Positions 1-7,155 are shown, counted from the first letter of the stretch. The stretch is DNA of 8,050 nucleotides from Lawsonibacter sp. (GCA_022793355.1 JAAWCR010000046.1:1-8050), one strand, 5' to 3'. Notes: a model not told the origin generated them from the sequence alone. Made by a program: numbers and translations.

Positions 1-447
1 ATCGGTAAGGACGGTAACCGCCGTTCCCAGCAGGGTAGGGAGCAGGAAAAACAGGCCGATGGACATAGCCAAGCCCAGAACCACCGCCAAGGCGGTAATC
101 AGTGCGGTGAATTTTTCACTGCCCAGCCTGTTATTCAGCCAAGCCTCAAATTTGGAGGGTTCCCCGTCCTCCTCGCCGTCCTCGGGGAAAAACTCGGCGG
201 AATACATCAGGGCAGTGACCCCATTATACATGGAGTCGGCAAAGTTGACCATACCCCGAACAAGGGGCCAGCCCAGAACCGGATACTTGTCTTTGATAAA
301 TTTGAGTTCCTTCTCCTGAATCTCCAATTCGCCGTCGGGCTTGCGGACTACCACGGCCTGTCTCTTCGGACCGCGCATCATGATCCCCTCAATGAGGGCC
401 TGTCCGCCGCACATGGTTTTAAATTTTTGACATTCTTGCTTGGACAT
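1..447 (-). CDS. DUF1385 family (YqhQ-like) membrane protein, N-terminal part
   Basis: The first 149 residues of a protein that runs off the left edge. The N-terminus contains CGGQALIEGIMMRGPKR (residues 13-29), the hallmark opening of the DUF1385/YqhQ family, followed by VRKPDGEL (35-41) and PVLGWPLVRGMVNFADSM (56-73), also typical of the family. A very acidic stretch (EDGEEDGE, 89-96) precedes a hydrophobic region at about 114-147 that should form one long or two short membrane segments. The ATG at 445-447 is preceded by AAAGGAG seven bases upstream, which fixes the start. The molecular function of this family is not established to my knowledge; homologues are widespread in sporulating and other Firmicutes. 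It has its own strong promoter inside the end of the upstream kinase gene, but no terminator separates the two, so read-through is also likely. The family call is firm; the function is unknown. Confidence 0.9.
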   Translation of the reverse strand, partial: MSKQECQKFKTMCGGQALIEGIMMRGPKRQAVVVRKPDGELEIQEKELKFIKDKYPVLGWPLVRGMVNFADSMYNGVTALMYSAEFFPEDGEEDGEPSKFEAWLNNRLGSEKFTALITALAVVLGLAMSIGLFFLLPTLLGTAVTVLTD

Positions 448-526
448 TTGGGTTCTCCTTTGGATCGTCGTTCGATTCGTTCCATTTTGCAGGGGGCGAA
501 TATCCTCCGCTTCTCTGCCGTACTGC

Positions 527-545
527 GGGCGGATGCTATCCGTCC
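527..545 (-). other. Possible small hairpin at the 5' end of the DUF1385 leader
   Basis: CGGAT and ATCCG arms (530-534 and 538-542) enclose a 3-nt loop. After one mismatch, two further pairs follow (527-528 with 544-545). It would sit at the very 5' end of the roughly 100-nt leader transcribed from the promoter at 552-580. It could protect the transcript end. There is no U-tract, so it is not a convincing terminator for the upstream kinase gene. The stem is short and may be chance. Confidence 0.25.
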
Positions 546-551
546 ACCCAC

Positions 552-580
552 ATTCTACCAGACCAGGCCTTAATTTTCAA
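552..580 (-). promoter_or_regulatory. Sigma-A-type promoter for the DUF1385 gene
   Basis: Read on the minus strand, TTGAAA (575-580) and TAGAAT (552-557) are separated by exactly 17 bp. TGG directly before the -10 gives an extended TGn element. Each hexamer differs from consensus at one position. The -35 lies in the last codons of the upstream histidine kinase gene, and that gene's TAA stop falls in the spacer. Transcription would begin near position 545, leaving a leader of roughly 100 nt before the ATG at 447. This lets the DUF1385 gene be expressed independently of the two-component operon. Confidence 0.7.
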
Positions 581-2000
581 CCGGTAGACGGATGGCAACC
601 TGAAAGCCGCCGCCCTCGGCGTTGCTCACATCCATCCGCCCCTCATGGCGGGTGACAATCTCCTCACAGACCGCAAGGCCGATGCCGGACCCCCGGGCCT
701 TGGAGCTGCCCTTGTAGAACTTGTTTTTCAGGAAAGGCAGCTCCTCCTTGGGGGCTCCGGGGCCATAGTCCCGGATACAAATCACGGCGTCTTGCCCCTC
801 CTGACGGATGGAAACGTCGATGCGTTTGCCCACCCCTCCGTGTTTGGCGGCGTTGTCCAGCAGATTGCAGAACACCTGACGCAGGCGCTCCGGGTCCCCG
901 GAGATTGGAATCATCTCCTCCGGGCCGTCGTCCATATAGTTCAAATCAATGCCCTCCCGGCGGAAAAACTCTGTGTAAGTATACACCGCGTCTTCCAGCT
1001 CCGCCTTCAGGTCCAGCGGCTCCACCGACAGGGTGAAGCGCCCGTCCTCAATGCGGGAGAACTCCAGCAGCTCCTCCACCATATTGTTCAGCCGCTTGGA
1101 TTCAGACACAATGATGCCCATGCCCTTACGGATGTCGTCGGCGGAACGGCATTCGCCACTCTGAATCGTCTCCGCCCAGCCAGTAATGGCGGTGAGGGGG
1201 GTGCGCAGCTCATGGGAGACGGAGGAGATAAATTCACTCTGCGTCTTTTCCGACTGTCGTATTTTCAGCGACATGTCGTTGATGGCATCGGTGAGCTCGC
1301 CAATCTCATCGTCGTACTGCTTCTCAATCTGCACGCCGTAGCTGCCGCCGGCAATTACTTGGGCAATCTCTGTAATTCCCGCCAGAGGCTCCACAATCGA
1401 GCGCACAAAGTACAGATTTGAGAAGTAGACCATGGCAAAAATAGCCAGGGCAATGGCGGCAATGACCGCCATGGAGAACACAAACTGCCGGTCAATCTCA
1501 GACAGGGAGGTAACATAGCGGATGACGCCCACCACCTCCCCCTGATAAATCACCGGGCAGGAGGCGGCCAGAATGCGCTCCCCGGTGTCCGGGTCCCGTC
1601 CCTTCCAGGCGCCGGCCCCACGCTCGTTCAACGCCTTTTGGATATCCGGGGTGCTGGGCGTGCTGCCGGCGGTAAGGTCGTTGCCCGAAAAGAGCACCGC
1701 CCCGGAGGTGTCCAGAAACTGAAGCTCCAGCTGTCCCTTGTCCTCGTAGCTGCTCACAGTCTGCTGGGCCGCCGCCCGGTAGTCCGACCGGGTATACATC
1801 CGGAAGCCGTTGGCGGAGGAGGTGGCCTTCCGGGCCAAATCGTCCTCCGTCCCACTGTAGTAGTAGCTCCACAGCATGGCCGCGAAGGCCCCCACCGCCA
1901 GCGTGAGAATCAGCAGGACAATCGCCACGCTGTTCAGCAGCCACCGCCGGCGGATGCCCCGAATTTTTACCTGGTCCTGCAGCCTTGTCGTCTTGGCCAT
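570..2000 (-). CDS. Two-pass sensor histidine kinase with HAMP domain
   Basis: A 476-residue membrane histidine kinase that should autophosphorylate and pass phosphate to the regulator encoded just upstream. Order of parts: a basic N-terminus (RGIRRRW, 14-20), a membrane helix at about 21-45, an extracytoplasmic region at about 46-172, a second helix at about 173-194, a HAMP domain at about 195-248, and a dimerisation/H-box with SHELRTPLT (262-270; phospho-acceptor His263). The ATPase domain follows, with N-box NLLDNAAKHG (379-388), G1 box DYGPGAP (411-417), F-box FYKG (428-431) and G2 box GSGIGLA (437-443). All catalytic motifs are intact. The outer region has LQFLDTSGAVLFSG (93-106) and CPVIYQGEVVGVIRYVTS (148-165), resembling a single Cache/PDC-type sensor fold; that fold assignment is inference. 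The ATG lies three bases after the regulator's stop, indicating translational coupling. The ligand is unknown. It resembles PhoR/WalK-type kinases, but orthology cannot be claimed. Confidence 0.95.
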   Translation of the reverse strand: MAKTTRLQDQVKIRGIRRRWLLNSVAIVLLILTLAVGAFAAMLWSYYYSGTEDDLARKATSSANGFRMYTRSDYRAAAQQTVSSYEDKGQLELQFLDTSGAVLFSGNDLTAGSTPSTPDIQKALNERGAGAWKGRDPDTGERILAASCPVIYQGEVVGVIRYVTSLSEIDRQFVFSMAVIAAIALAIFAMVYFSNLYFVRSIVEPLAGITEIAQVIAGGSYGVQIEKQYDDEIGELTDAINDMSLKIRQSEKTQSEFISSVSHELRTPLTAITGWAETIQSGECRSADDIRKGMGIIVSESKRLNNMVEELLEFSRIEDGRFTLSVEPLDLKAELEDAVYTYTEFFRREGIDLNYMDDGPEEMIPISGDPERLRQVFCNLLDNAAKHGGVGKRIDVSIRQEGQDAVICIRDYGPGAPKEELPFLKNKFYKGSSKARGSGIGLAVCEEIVTRHEGRMDVSNAEGGGFQVAIRLPVEN

Positions 2001-2003
2001 GGT

Positions 2004-2693
2004 TCAGCTTCCCCACTTATACCCATAGCCCCAAACGGTGTTGACAAAGGTGGGCTTCTGGGCGTTATCCTCAATTTTGATGCGCAGCCGGCGGATATTG
2101 ACGTCAACAATTTTCAGCTCGCCGAAATAGTCCTTTCCCCATACGGTGTCTAAAATTTCCTCCCGGGAGAGGGCCTTTCCAGGGTTTTCCATAAAGAGCT
2201 TGACGATGGCGTACTCTACCTGAGTGAGCTTGACCCGCTGGCCGTTTTTTTCCAGCGTGCGGTTGCGGGTGTTAAGCAGAAACGGCGGGTCGCTGATTTC
2301 GTCGGCGGAGACAGGGAGCTCGTCGCCACCGGTGCGACGGAAAAGGGCGTCCACCCGTGCGGTGAGCTCGGCGGGAGAAAAGGGCTTGGTCACATAGTCG
2401 TCCGCCCCGGTCATCAGGCCAGTTACCTTATCCATCTCCTGGGTGCGGGCAGTGAGCATGATGATGCCGATCTTGTTGTCCATCGCCCGCAGGCGGCGGC
2501 AGACCTCAAAGCCGTCGATCCCCGGCAACATAATATCCAGCAGGGCCACCTTGATATCCGGATTATCCTTTACCGCCGCCAGGGCCTCCTCTCCCGTGCC
2601 AGCCTCCACCGTCTGATAGCCCGCCCGGCGCAGATTGATGACCACAAAGCTGCGGATATTCACCTCGTCCTCCAGGACCAATACCTTTCTCAT
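2004..2693 (-). CDS. OmpR/PhoB-family response regulator (lipoprotein-linked system)
   Basis: A 229-residue DNA-binding response regulator. The receiver domain (about 1-120) has the acidic pair Glu8/Asp9, phospho-acceptor Asp53 in LLDIMLPGIDGFEV, Thr81 in MLTAR, and Lys103 in TKPFSPAEL. A linker of about 15-20 residues leads to a winged-helix domain ending in the typical VWGYGYKW (220-227), with IVDVNIRRLRIKIE (195-208) as the probable recognition helix. Phosphorylation by the adjacent kinase is expected to promote dimerisation and DNA binding. The ATG start is supported by an upstream GGAGAGGGAG sequence. Only 26 bases separate it from the lipoprotein stop, and 3 bases separate its own stop from the kinase start, so the three genes look like one transcription unit. 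Length and domain order are normal for the family; the target genes are unknown. Confidence 0.96.
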   Translation of the reverse strand: MRKVLVLEDEVNIRSFVVINLRRAGYQTVEAGTGEEALAAVKDNPDIKVALLDIMLPGIDGFEVCRRLRAMDNKIGIIMLTARTQEMDKVTGLMTGADDYVTKPFSPAELTARVDALFRRTGGDELPVSADEISDPPFLLNTRNRTLEKNGQRVKLTQVEYAIVKLFMENPGKALSREEILDTVWGKDYFGELKIVDVNIRRLRIKIEDNAQKPTFVNTVWGYGYKWGS

Positions 2694-2719
2694 GGGGTTC
2701 TCCCTCTCCTACAGTTTGA

Positions 2720-4171
2720 TTATTCATTATGCCAGCTGGTTCTGATGGTATTAAAGCGCTCCATCAGGTCCATCTCGTCCAGGCCGCTGTCCCAGCCGTC
2801 CTGATGGAAGCTGGCGGCGTAAACCACATTTTCCTCCTCCCGAAGGGCAATCCAGCCATCCTCCTCCATGCTGGAGCTGCGGCTGCTGGCCATGCGGTAG
2901 ATACTCAGAAAGGGCTGGGGCTCACGGTCCTCCCCCTGCCAGTGGGAAAAGATCACCTCCCGGCGGCCTGTCACCTGGTCGTTGCGGGAAATGGTGATCT
3001 GGTCCCGCCAGCTCTCCGGAATGGTGAGATACCAGCCGTCGCTCACATTATGGTAAGTGGTGAGCACATGGCTCCGGTTGCCCCGCTCGTCATACTGGGC
3101 CCAGTCGATGAGCCAGAAATTGCTGGAGGAGCTCTCCCCATAGGTGGGAAGCTGGCTGGGTGACGGCAATTCCGCCACCGAGTCGCCGTTGATGTCGGTG
3201 GGGTTGACCTCGGTATAGCCCTGAATGTTCTCCCGGCTGACGCCGGTGGAAACGTCCATGGCGACGTTGACCAGCTGCCCGTCAATAAAACTCACAACGT
3301 CAATGGCCCGGCTATTGTCGGCCAAGGTGCTGCTGATATAGATAGCCGGCTGGTTATACTGCCCCGCTAGATAGTTACTGCGGATGCGGCTCAGGGAGGT
3401 GATGCCCGCGGACAGCTCGGTAACAGCCAAAGAGGTCATTGCCCCGTCCTTCCAGCCGTACAGCTCTACCTGACTGCTCAGGCCCCCCACGTCCATCCGT
3501 GTCACCAGCACGTCGGTACGGGTGTCCCGGTCCATGTCCAGCAGCCGGCAGCCGCTGGAGCCGTCACTGGCTACGCTGCACCGGGTAAGCAGACGTTCGC
3601 TCCCCATCAGCTCCGCCCGGGTCAGCCCCCGGATGGCCGTAGCCTTCTCCTCGTCCTCCAGTCCCTCGCCGGGCAGCTCGATATCGTCCAGCGTGTACAC
3701 GCCCAGCTGATAGGCACCCGAGCTGATCTGCCAGTTCACGGCAATCTCCTTGCGCCCCTCGCCGTTGAGCTGGGCATAGTCCATGGCGTAAATGGCGCTT
3801 CCTTCGCCCTCTACCACACCGGTAACCACATATTCCTCTCCAATCTGGGTAAAGATGTAAATTTTAATGGGCTTCTCAATGCCGGGCACCCGGAGAATGG
3901 TGACCGCGCTCTCCCGCAGGGAATCCCCGTCCAGGTCCTGAAGCTGGATGGTGGCCGTATTGTCCCCGGCCATGATGGTCACATCCTCCACCCGAACGCC
4001 GTACTCCGCCTCCAGCCCAGTACGCACCAACCGAATGGCCCCGTTGAGCTGCTCATAGCCGGGTGACTTCTCCGGCTGGCGGTACAGGTCGTCAGGGGAG
4101 CGGAACAGACATCCGCTCAACACCATAAGCATGACCAGGGAAAAACCCAGCACGCTCCATGTTCTCTTCAC
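2720..4171 (-). CDS. Lipoprotein with FG-GAP/EF-hand-like Asp-rich motifs, first gene of a two-component operon
   Basis: A predicted 483-residue lipoprotein of unrecognised specific function. The GTG start at 4169-4171 is preceded by GGAAGGGAGG nine bases upstream. It places a basic VKR and hydrophobic segment directly before the lipobox VLSG|C, with lipidated Cys21, so the protein should be anchored on the outer face of the membrane. The mature part carries four Asp-rich motifs: DLDGDSLRE (79-87), QLNGEGRKE (134-142), DMDRDTRTD (212-220) and DINGDSVAE (326-334). Each is followed or preceded by a beta-like hydrophobic stretch, as in FG-GAP/VCBS propeller repeats that bind calcium. Two other cysteines (198 and 208) could form a disulfide. 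The region after 345 is rich in aromatic residues. A longer reading from 4495 is rejected because it would run through a terminator and the preceding kinase gene. Being first in an operon with a regulator and kinase suggests an accessory sensor or a regulated output; both are inference. Confidence 0.88.
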   Translation of the reverse strand: MKRTWSVLGFSLVMLMVLSGCLFRSPDDLYRQPEKSPGYEQLNGAIRLVRTGLEAEYGVRVEDVTIMAGDNTATIQLQDLDGDSLRESAVTILRVPGIEKPIKIYIFTQIGEEYVVTGVVEGEGSAIYAMDYAQLNGEGRKEIAVNWQISSGAYQLGVYTLDDIELPGEGLEDEEKATAIRGLTRAELMGSERLLTRCSVASDGSSGCRLLDMDRDTRTDVLVTRMDVGGLSSQVELYGWKDGAMTSLAVTELSAGITSLSRIRSNYLAGQYNQPAIYISSTLADNSRAIDVVSFIDGQLVNVAMDVSTGVSRENIQGYTEVNPTDINGDSVAELPSPSQLPTYGESSSSNFWLIDWAQYDERGNRSHVLTTYHNVSDGWYLTIPESWRDQITISRNDQVTGRREVIFSHWQGEDREPQPFLSIYRMASSRSSSMEEDGWIALREEENVVYAASFHQDGWDSGLDEMDLMERFNTIRTSWHNE

Positions 4172-4211
4172 CGCCGTCCGCCTCCCTTCCAGAAAAACAC
4201 CCTTTACATAC

Positions 4212-4237
4212 TGGTGGTATTTATCATCATACCACAA
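4212..4237. promoter_or_regulatory. Imperfect inverted repeat overlapping the lipoprotein operon -10 (possible operator)
   Basis: Nine-base arms at 4212-4220 and 4229-4237 match at 8 of 9 positions as an inverted repeat, including a perfect GTGGTAT/ATACCAC core, around an 8-bp AT-rich centre. The right arm overlaps the extended -10 element at 4226-4234. A protein bound here would block the promoter. The dyad form is unlike the tandem direct repeats usually bound by OmpR-family regulators, so a different repressor would be expected if it is a real site. Alternatively, it forms a weak hairpin in the leader RNA. Confidence 0.35.
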
Positions 4238-4254
4238 TTCCCGAAAAAAGCCAG
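4226..4254 (-). promoter_or_regulatory. Putative extended -10 promoter for the lipoprotein-regulator-kinase operon
   Basis: On the minus strand, TATGAT (4226-4231) is preceded by TGG, forming a TGn extended -10. At a 17-bp spacing the -35 position reads CTGGCT (4249-4254), which matches consensus poorly (3 of 6). A weak -35 is tolerated with an extended -10 and often indicates activator dependence. It lies downstream of the terminator at 4277-4322 and about 55 bases before the GTG start at 4171, in the only gap available for this operon's promoter. Confidence 0.5.
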
Positions 4255-4276
4255 AGGATTTTGCAATTTTTCCGGA

Positions 4277-4322
4277 GATAAAAAATCCGCCCCTCCCCAA
4301 CGGGATGGACGGATTTTTTATC
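4277..4322 (-). terminator. Rho-independent terminator after the first two-component operon
   Basis: A perfect 13-bp inverted repeat (4277-4289 with 4310-4322) begins with an A-tract, has a CCG/CGG core and ends in six T residues. Inside it the hairpin continues with two and then four more base pairs between single mismatches, closing on a 4-nt loop at 4298-4301. It starts 21 bases after the kinase stop codon. It separates the upstream regulator-kinase pair from the lipoprotein operon. The flanking A and T tracts make it nearly symmetric, but no converging gene uses the other direction here. Confidence 0.88.
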
Positions 4323-4343
4323 GGGACGGGCGCGCCCCTATAT

Positions 4344-6428
4344 TCACGTTGCCTGGGGCAATGTGACAATGGCCTTGAACAGGTCGCCGTCCACGGCCAA
4401 GTCAAAGGAGCCCCCTTGCAGCTCCGTGAGGGACCGGGCGATGGACAGCCCCAGGCCGGACCCTTCGGTGGAGCGGGACTCCTCCCCCCGGACAAACCGT
4501 TCCATCAGCCGCTCTGCGGGGACGTTCAGGGGCTCCCGGGAGACGTTCTTCACTGACAGAACCACCTGTCCCTTCCCCCGCTCCAGTCCCAGATAGATCC
4601 GGGTGCCCTCCATAGCGTACTTGGCACAGTTGGACAGCAGATTGTCGATAACTCGCCACAGGTGACGGCCGTCGGCGTACACCCAGGTTTCCCCCTCGGG
4701 GAGGGTGGTTACCAGGGTAAGCTTCCGGTTGTTCAGCTTCTCCTCCCATTCCCCCAGGGCCTGGTCAATGAGCTGAGACATGCCGATCTTCTCCCGCACC
4801 ACCGACAGCACCCCCGTAGACGCCTTGGAGGCCTCCACCAGATCCTCGGTGAGCTTCTTCAGCCGCTGGGACTTCCGGTCCAGCACCTCGATATATTCCA
4901 CCGCCTTGGGGTCGATCTGTTCAGTGGATTTGAGAAGATTTACATAATTTATGATGGAAGTGAGCGGAGTCTTTAAGTCGTGGGAGACATTGGTGATAAG
5001 CTCCGCCTTGAACCGCTCGCTCTTCATTTTCTCGTCCACCGCCCCGGCCAGACCCACCGAGATGTTGTTCAGGTCCTCCGCCTGAAGGCGCAGATCGTAG
5101 GGCATGCGCCGGGTGTCGATCTGATACTCCAGGTCGCCTCCGGCGATGGTCTTGGTGCCCTGGCGCAGGCGGTAGTAGCCATAGGCCCACCAAGACAGGA
5201 AAAGCAGCAGGGCCAGCTGCAAGCAAAGATACATAAACATAAACGCACCGTTATAGATTCCCTTCATAACCAGGAAGAAGGTCACTATCATATAGGCTCC
5301 AAAGCCCAGCACGATTTTCCAGGTGAAGGGCAGGAACCGAAGGAAGTCATGGATGGTCCTCACCATCCATGTGACCACCCTGCACAGCAGGGTGGTTTTT
5401 CCCAGACAGCCCGCCTTGAGCCGGACAGAAAAGGTTCTCAGCAGCAGGGCGGCGCACCCCACTCCGCCGGCAAAGAGAGCCCCAGCCCCCAAGACACCCA
5501 GCTTAAAGAAGTGGTCAAAATCTTCGTTTACTGTGGAGTAAGCTCTGACAGAGCCAAAAAACATCTGTTCCATAGCCCAGATAGTACTAAAAGACAGAAA
5601 GACCACGGCGGCAATCATAACCAGAGCATAAAGGTCAAACCAGATCCGCTCCTGCCATGTGACAGAGGTCCCCTCTGTTCCGCTTTTATGCCCGGCAGTC
5701 CAGAGGACCCAGACCAGAGCCAGGAAGGTCAGCGCTCCCAGATTCAAAAAACCGGTGAGGTACTGGCCAAAGGTGGCCCGGTCCATATCCCATATCTGCC
5801 AGATCCGGTAAAATTCATCTTGTATGGAGTCATTCACCGTCTGGGGCACCCCGTACTCCAACACCAGCTTCAGCGGCGCGGCTTCGGTCTCCGGATTTAA
5901 TCCCGCAGTGGGCGGATCAGAATATCCTTCACCTGTTTCCGGGTCATAGTAGTATGCGTTCTCATAGATATCCCCGTCCCAAAGCTCAAAGGAGAAGTAG
6001 TGCACATTCTGGACCGCCCGGATCATGGCCTCGTTGTCGTTGAGGTTGGTGCCCAGAAGGGTCTGCCCGTTGTCGGTGAGCACTCGGAAACGGAACCAGG
6101 TGTTCTGCCGGGAAAACCGCTCCTCCACCTGGGCCCGCTCCTCCCGCAGGGCCTCCGCGTCAGCGTAGGCCAGGGGACTGGCGGTTCCCTCCTCCATCTG
6201 CCGCTCCAGCCGCTCCAGCTGCTGGGACAGCCTGATCCCCGCCACCAGCTCCCGCTGGCGGTTGTCCACGGCCTGGTAGTACCGGGAGGAGCCCTGCCAG
6301 CTGTCGTCGGCCACCGAACCGAAGCTGAGCACCGCCCATACCCCAAATACGCCTGTACCAAAGGCAGCACACAGCAGGACAATCCAGGCGCACACCTTGG
6401 CGATAGCATTGCCTTGCAGCTTCTTCAC
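4344..6428 (-). CDS. Six-pass membrane sensor histidine kinase with atypical G1 box
   Basis: A 694-residue histidine kinase, long for the family because of its membrane region. Predicted helices: about 11-36, 224-245, 263-287, 308-331, 370-389 and 394-416. An extracytoplasmic domain of about 185 residues lies between the first two. Basic loops (246-262, 332-369) and an acidic loop (288-307) fit an N-in/C-in topology. A HAMP-like linker (417-465) leads to the H-box SHDLKTPLT (482-490; His483). The ATPase domain has N-box NLLSNCAKYA (596-605), F-box RFVRGEESR (644-652) and G2 box GSGLGLS (656-662). Where the G1 DxGxG is expected it reads VKNVSREPLN (626-635), so the usual aspartate is absent. 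The GTG start at 6426-6428 has AAGGGGG seven bases upstream and lies two bases after the regulator stop, implying coupled translation. H-box and F-box wording is VanS-like, but the membrane architecture is not, and the signal is unknown. Confidence 0.94.
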   Translation of the reverse strand: MKKLQGNAIAKVCAWIVLLCAAFGTGVFGVWAVLSFGSVADDSWQGSSRYYQAVDNRQRELVAGIRLSQQLERLERQMEEGTASPLAYADAEALREERAQVEERFSRQNTWFRFRVLTDNGQTLLGTNLNDNEAMIRAVQNVHYFSFELWDGDIYENAYYYDPETGEGYSDPPTAGLNPETEAAPLKLVLEYGVPQTVNDSIQDEFYRIWQIWDMDRATFGQYLTGFLNLGALTFLALVWVLWTAGHKSGTEGTSVTWQERIWFDLYALVMIAAVVFLSFSTIWAMEQMFFGSVRAYSTVNEDFDHFFKLGVLGAGALFAGGVGCAALLLRTFSVRLKAGCLGKTTLLCRVVTWMVRTIHDFLRFLPFTWKIVLGFGAYMIVTFFLVMKGIYNGAFMFMYLCLQLALLLFLSWWAYGYYRLRQGTKTIAGGDLEYQIDTRRMPYDLRLQAEDLNNISVGLAGAVDEKMKSERFKAELITNVSHDLKTPLTSIINYVNLLKSTEQIDPKAVEYIEVLDRKSQRLKKLTEDLVEASKASTGVLSVVREKIGMSQLIDQALGEWEEKLNNRKLTLVTTLPEGETWVYADGRHLWRVIDNLLSNCAKYAMEGTRIYLGLERGKGQVVLSVKNVSREPLNVPAERLMERFVRGEESRSTEGSGLGLSIARSLTELQGGSFDLAVDGDLFKAIVTLPQAT

Positions 6429-6430
6429 GG

Positions 6431-7123
6431 CTAGGCCCCCTTCTCAATCTTGTAGCCCAGGCCCCAGACCACCTTGAGATACCGGGGCTCGGCGGGATTG
6501 ATCTCAATTTTCTCCCGCAGATGGCGGATGTGAACGGCCACCGTGTTCTCCGATCCGTAAGCCGGGTCGTTCCACACCTGCTCGTAAATCTGGGCGGAGG
6601 AGAAGACCTGCCCTGGGTGGGACAGCAGCAGCTTGAGGATGTTGTACTCAATCGGGGTGAGGTTGATGGGCTCCCCGTCCACCGTGACCACCTTGGCCCC
6701 GTCGTCCATGGCGATGGGACCGGCGGTGATAAGGCCGGGGCCCTTCTCCGCTCCGCCCAGGGCGGTGTACCGCCGCAGCTGAGACTTCACCCGGGCGATA
6801 ACCTCCAGGGGGTTGAAAGGCTTGGTGATATAGTCGTCCGCCCCAATGTTCAGCCCCAGAATTTTGTCTGTGTCCTCACTCTTGGCGGTGAGCAGGATGA
6901 TGGGCACATTGCTCCCCTCCCGCAGCTTGGCTGTGGCCCGCATGCCGTCCAGCTCGGGCATCATGATGTCCATAAGGATCAAGTGAACCTCGTGGGTTTC
7001 CGCCGCATGAATGGCCTCCTTGCCGTTATACGCCTTAAGGGTCTGGTAGCCCTCGCTGGTGAGGTAGATATCCAGCGCGGATACGATGTCCTTGTCGTCG
7101 TCGCAGATCAGGATGGTATACAT
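6431..7123 (-). CDS. OmpR-family response regulator (VanR-like)
   Basis: A 230-residue DNA-binding response regulator. The receiver domain (about 1-118) shows the acidic cluster Asp8-Asp10, phospho-acceptor Asp52 in LILMDIMMPELDG, Thr79 in LLTAKSEDTDK, and Lys101 in ITKPFNPLEV. The winged-helix output domain (about 130-228) ends with TVAVHIRHLREKIE (194-207, probable recognition helix) and VVWGLGYKIEK (218-228). The ATG at 7121-7123 is chosen because GGGGAGGAG lies just upstream and the receiver begins at once with MYTILICDDD. An in-frame ATG at 7300 would add 59 residues read from promoter and terminator sequence and is rejected. The gene is followed after two bases by its kinase. Motifs resemble VanR-type regulators, but no resistance genes are nearby, so a vancomycin role should not be assumed. 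Autoregulation is suggested by the repeats at 7172-7209. Confidence 0.96.
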   Translation of the reverse strand: MYTILICDDDKDIVSALDIYLTSEGYQTLKAYNGKEAIHAAETHEVHLILMDIMMPELDGMRATAKLREGSNVPIILLTAKSEDTDKILGLNIGADDYITKPFNPLEVIARVKSQLRRYTALGGAEKGPGLITAGPIAMDDGAKVVTVDGEPINLTPIEYNILKLLLSHPGQVFSSAQIYEQVWNDPAYGSENTVAVHIRHLREKIEINPAEPRYLKVVWGLGYKIEKGA

Positions 7124-7155
7124 TTGACCGCTCCTCCCCGTTTCTTTCTGGATAC

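Noticed and set aside
448..569. A terminator for the second kinase operon
   Set aside because: Only a short hairpin (527-545) is present, without a U-tract; a promoter occupies the expected position instead.
645..1421. A 258-codon open frame on the plus strand
   Set aside because: It lies entirely opposite the well-supported histidine kinase gene, has no recognisable domain or ribosome binding site, and is explained by the GC-rich third positions of the real gene.
4172..4495. A 108-residue N-terminal extension of the lipoprotein
   Set aside because: It would overlap the end of the kinase gene and read through the terminator, and it would bury the signal peptide; the GTG at 4171 has a good ribosome binding site and puts the lipobox at the correct place.
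4980..5900. A 306-codon open frame on the plus strand
   Set aside because: It is antisense to the six-pass kinase; its translation is rich in His, Gln, Gly and Pro without motifs, typical of a shadow frame in GC-rich DNA.
6431..7123. Assignment of the first pair as a vancomycin-resistance VanRS system
   Set aside because: Regulator motifs are VanR-like, but no ligase, dehydrogenase or dipeptidase genes are present and the kinase membrane architecture differs from VanS.
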